From Chloroflexota bacterium (GTDB taxonomy: Bacteria > Chloroflexota > Ktedonobacteria > Ktedonobacterales > Ktedonobacteraceae): DNA of 6,980 nt. The notes below the pieces were generated by a model that saw nothing but the letters and a program-made list of their open reading frames with translations, searched no databases and was not told the origin of the DNA. The position numbers and the translations under genes are program-made. This document shows, in pieces, positions 6,001 through 6,980 of the stretch (its first letter is position 1; each line of letters begins with the position of its first letter). The DNA lies in contig VBHS01000273.1 in NCBI GenBank assembly GCA_005881295.1, positions 1 to 6,980 on the forward strand. The letters run 5' to 3'.

Positions 6001-6933
6001 CTAGTAATTGACGGCCTCACGTCCTTTGAGGCCAAGCATTGCTCGTGCCTCATCCGGTGTTGCGACCTCGCGCTCGAACTCATTGGCCAGCCGTACTGCC
6101 TTCTCGACCAGCTGCACGTTGGTCGCCAGGACGCCACGCCGCACGAAGATGTTGTCTTCCAAGCCGACGCGCACATGCCCTCCCATCATGATCGCCATCG
6201 CTGCCATATTGAACTCGGCCGGATAGCCGACGCCGATGACCGACCAGCGATAGTTATCGGGCCCAAAGAGGCGATCGGCCGTTGCCTTCATCACCAGGAG
6301 GTCTTCCGGTGTGACCGCCAGGGCTCCCAGCACGCCGAGCACGAACTGGATCCAGTGCGGTGCCTTGACGAGGCCGGAGCGTTGCAGGAAGCGCAGATTA
6401 GAGAGGTGACCGACATCGTAAGCCTCGAACTCCGGTCGCGTGTTGTTCGCCTGCATGGTTTGAGCGAAGGCCTCCATATCGCCAAAGGTATTGCGCAAGA
6501 TAAAGTCTTTCGTTCCCTCGACGTACGCTTGCTCCCACTCGAAGCGGTAGTCTTCGGGTTTGAAGTGGCGGGCCGCCGGATGCATGGAGAAGTTGATCGA
6601 CCCCAGGTTAAAGGAAGCCAGTTCCGGCTGAAAGAGCGGAACAACCCGCAGACGTTCTTGTGGCGTCATACCCATCGCGCCCCCAGTCGTTAGCCCCACG
6701 ATGACATTACTCTCCGCCTTGATGCGCTTGACGACCTCGCCAAAGAGTTCCGGGTCAGACGTAGGGTGACCGTCCTGGGGGTCGCGCACGTGAATGTGAA
6801 CCGCGGTAGCACCTGCCTTGGCACAGGCGATGGCATCGGCGGCAATCGCCTCGGGGGTATAGGGGAGATACTTGGTCTGTGTCGGGACCGTGATGCTCCC
6901 GGTCAACGCCGCCGTGATAATCAGCTTCTCCAT
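6001..6933 (-). CDS. Beta-keto acid cleavage enzyme (BKACE / Kce family, DUF849)
   Basis: The 310-residue TIM-barrel enzyme belongs to the family once called DUF849. Members condense a 3-keto acid with acetyl-CoA and release acetoacetate plus a new acyl-CoA, using a divalent metal (zinc in studied members). The metal site is visible as HIHVRD at 46-51, with His46 and His48 at the same numbers as in the characterised 3-keto-5-aminohexanoate enzyme, and a glutamate in VGLEDN (about Glu259). Further conserved blocks are LTTGGA at 81-86, FNLGSINF near 108-115, RNTF at 147-150 and SVIGVG at 231-236. AGGAGG 9 nt before the ATG gives a near-ideal start. Known family substrates include 3-keto-5-aminohexanoate, dehydrocarnitine and beta-ketoadipate; the substrate here cannot be read from sequence. 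The adjacent acetoacetyl-CoA synthetase and thiolase supply the downstream route for acetoacetate, supporting the family assignment strongly. Confidence 0.92.
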   Translation of the reverse strand: MEKLIITAALTGSITVPTQTKYLPYTPEAIAADAIACAKAGATAVHIHVRDPQDGHPTSDPELFGEVVKRIKAESNVIVGLTTGGAMGMTPQERLRVVPLFQPELASFNLGSINFSMHPAARHFKPEDYRFEWEQAYVEGTKDFILRNTFGDMEAFAQTMQANNTRPEFEAYDVGHLSNLRFLQRSGLVKAPHWIQFVLGVLGALAVTPEDLLVMKATADRLFGPDNYRWSVIGVGYPAEFNMAAMAIMMGGHVRVGLEDNIFVRRGVLATNVQLVEKAVRLANEFEREVATPDEARAMLGLKGREAVNY

Positions 6934-6942
6934 AGAGAAAGA

Positions 6943-6948
6943 CCTCCT
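6943..6948 (-). promoter_or_regulatory. Strong ribosome binding site of the BKACE gene
   Basis: A full AGGAGG on the minus strand, 9 nt before the ATG at 6933, the best match in the window. The remaining bases to 6980 contain no recognisable promoter, so the gene may be preceded by others in the same transcript. Confidence 0.75.
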
Positions 6949-6980
6949 TCTGGTGGTTGGTATCGTCTTCTAGTCCGAAG

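Overview
The window reads as a catabolic/accessory region of a moderately GC-rich bacterium, with every recognisable gene on the minus strand. The exact host cannot be fixed from sequence alone. A PhaE/phasin-like small protein, strong AGGAG-type ribosome binding sites and mid-to-high GC coding DNA would fit a Chloroflexota (Ktedonobacteria-like) soil bacterium, but this is an inference from protein style, not from a marker gene.

Layout in the direction of transcription, from right to left. A beta-keto acid cleavage enzyme (BKACE, 6001-6933) is followed 39 nt later by a full-length acetoacetyl-CoA synthetase (3961-5961). After a 232-nt gap holding a frameshifted coding remnant (3741-4006) comes an acetyl-CoA C-acetyltransferase (2544-3728). 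Then comes a roughly 640-nt stretch with an imperfect hairpin, two small coding-like open frames lacking good start sites (2319-2474 and 2051-2272) and a weak promoter candidate. A 66-residue protein that looks like the N-terminal half of a PhaE/phasin-type polyhydroxyalkanoate protein follows (1699-1899). Next is a zinc-independent medium-chain NADPH:quinone reductase-like enzyme (641-1570), closed by a perfect 16-bp stem hairpin (543-582). The left 540 bases carry no credible gene. They hold a 174-bp structure with perfect 25-bp inverted arms (281-454) and, at 1-161, an IS21-type transposon end with three direct repeats.

How the genes work together: BKACE condenses a 3-keto acid with acetyl-CoA, giving acetoacetate and a new acyl-CoA. 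The synthetase re-activates acetoacetate to acetoacetyl-CoA with ATP and CoA. The thiolase splits it into two acetyl-CoA, one of which replaces the acetyl-CoA used in the first step. The three genes thus form a closed acetyl-CoA-recycling loop for degrading an unidentified 3-keto acid. Acetoacetyl-CoA is also the entry point to polyhydroxybutyrate, which may explain a PhaE/phasin-like gene downstream. The native keto-acid substrate is the main unknown; the gene or genes upstream of base 6980 should point to it.
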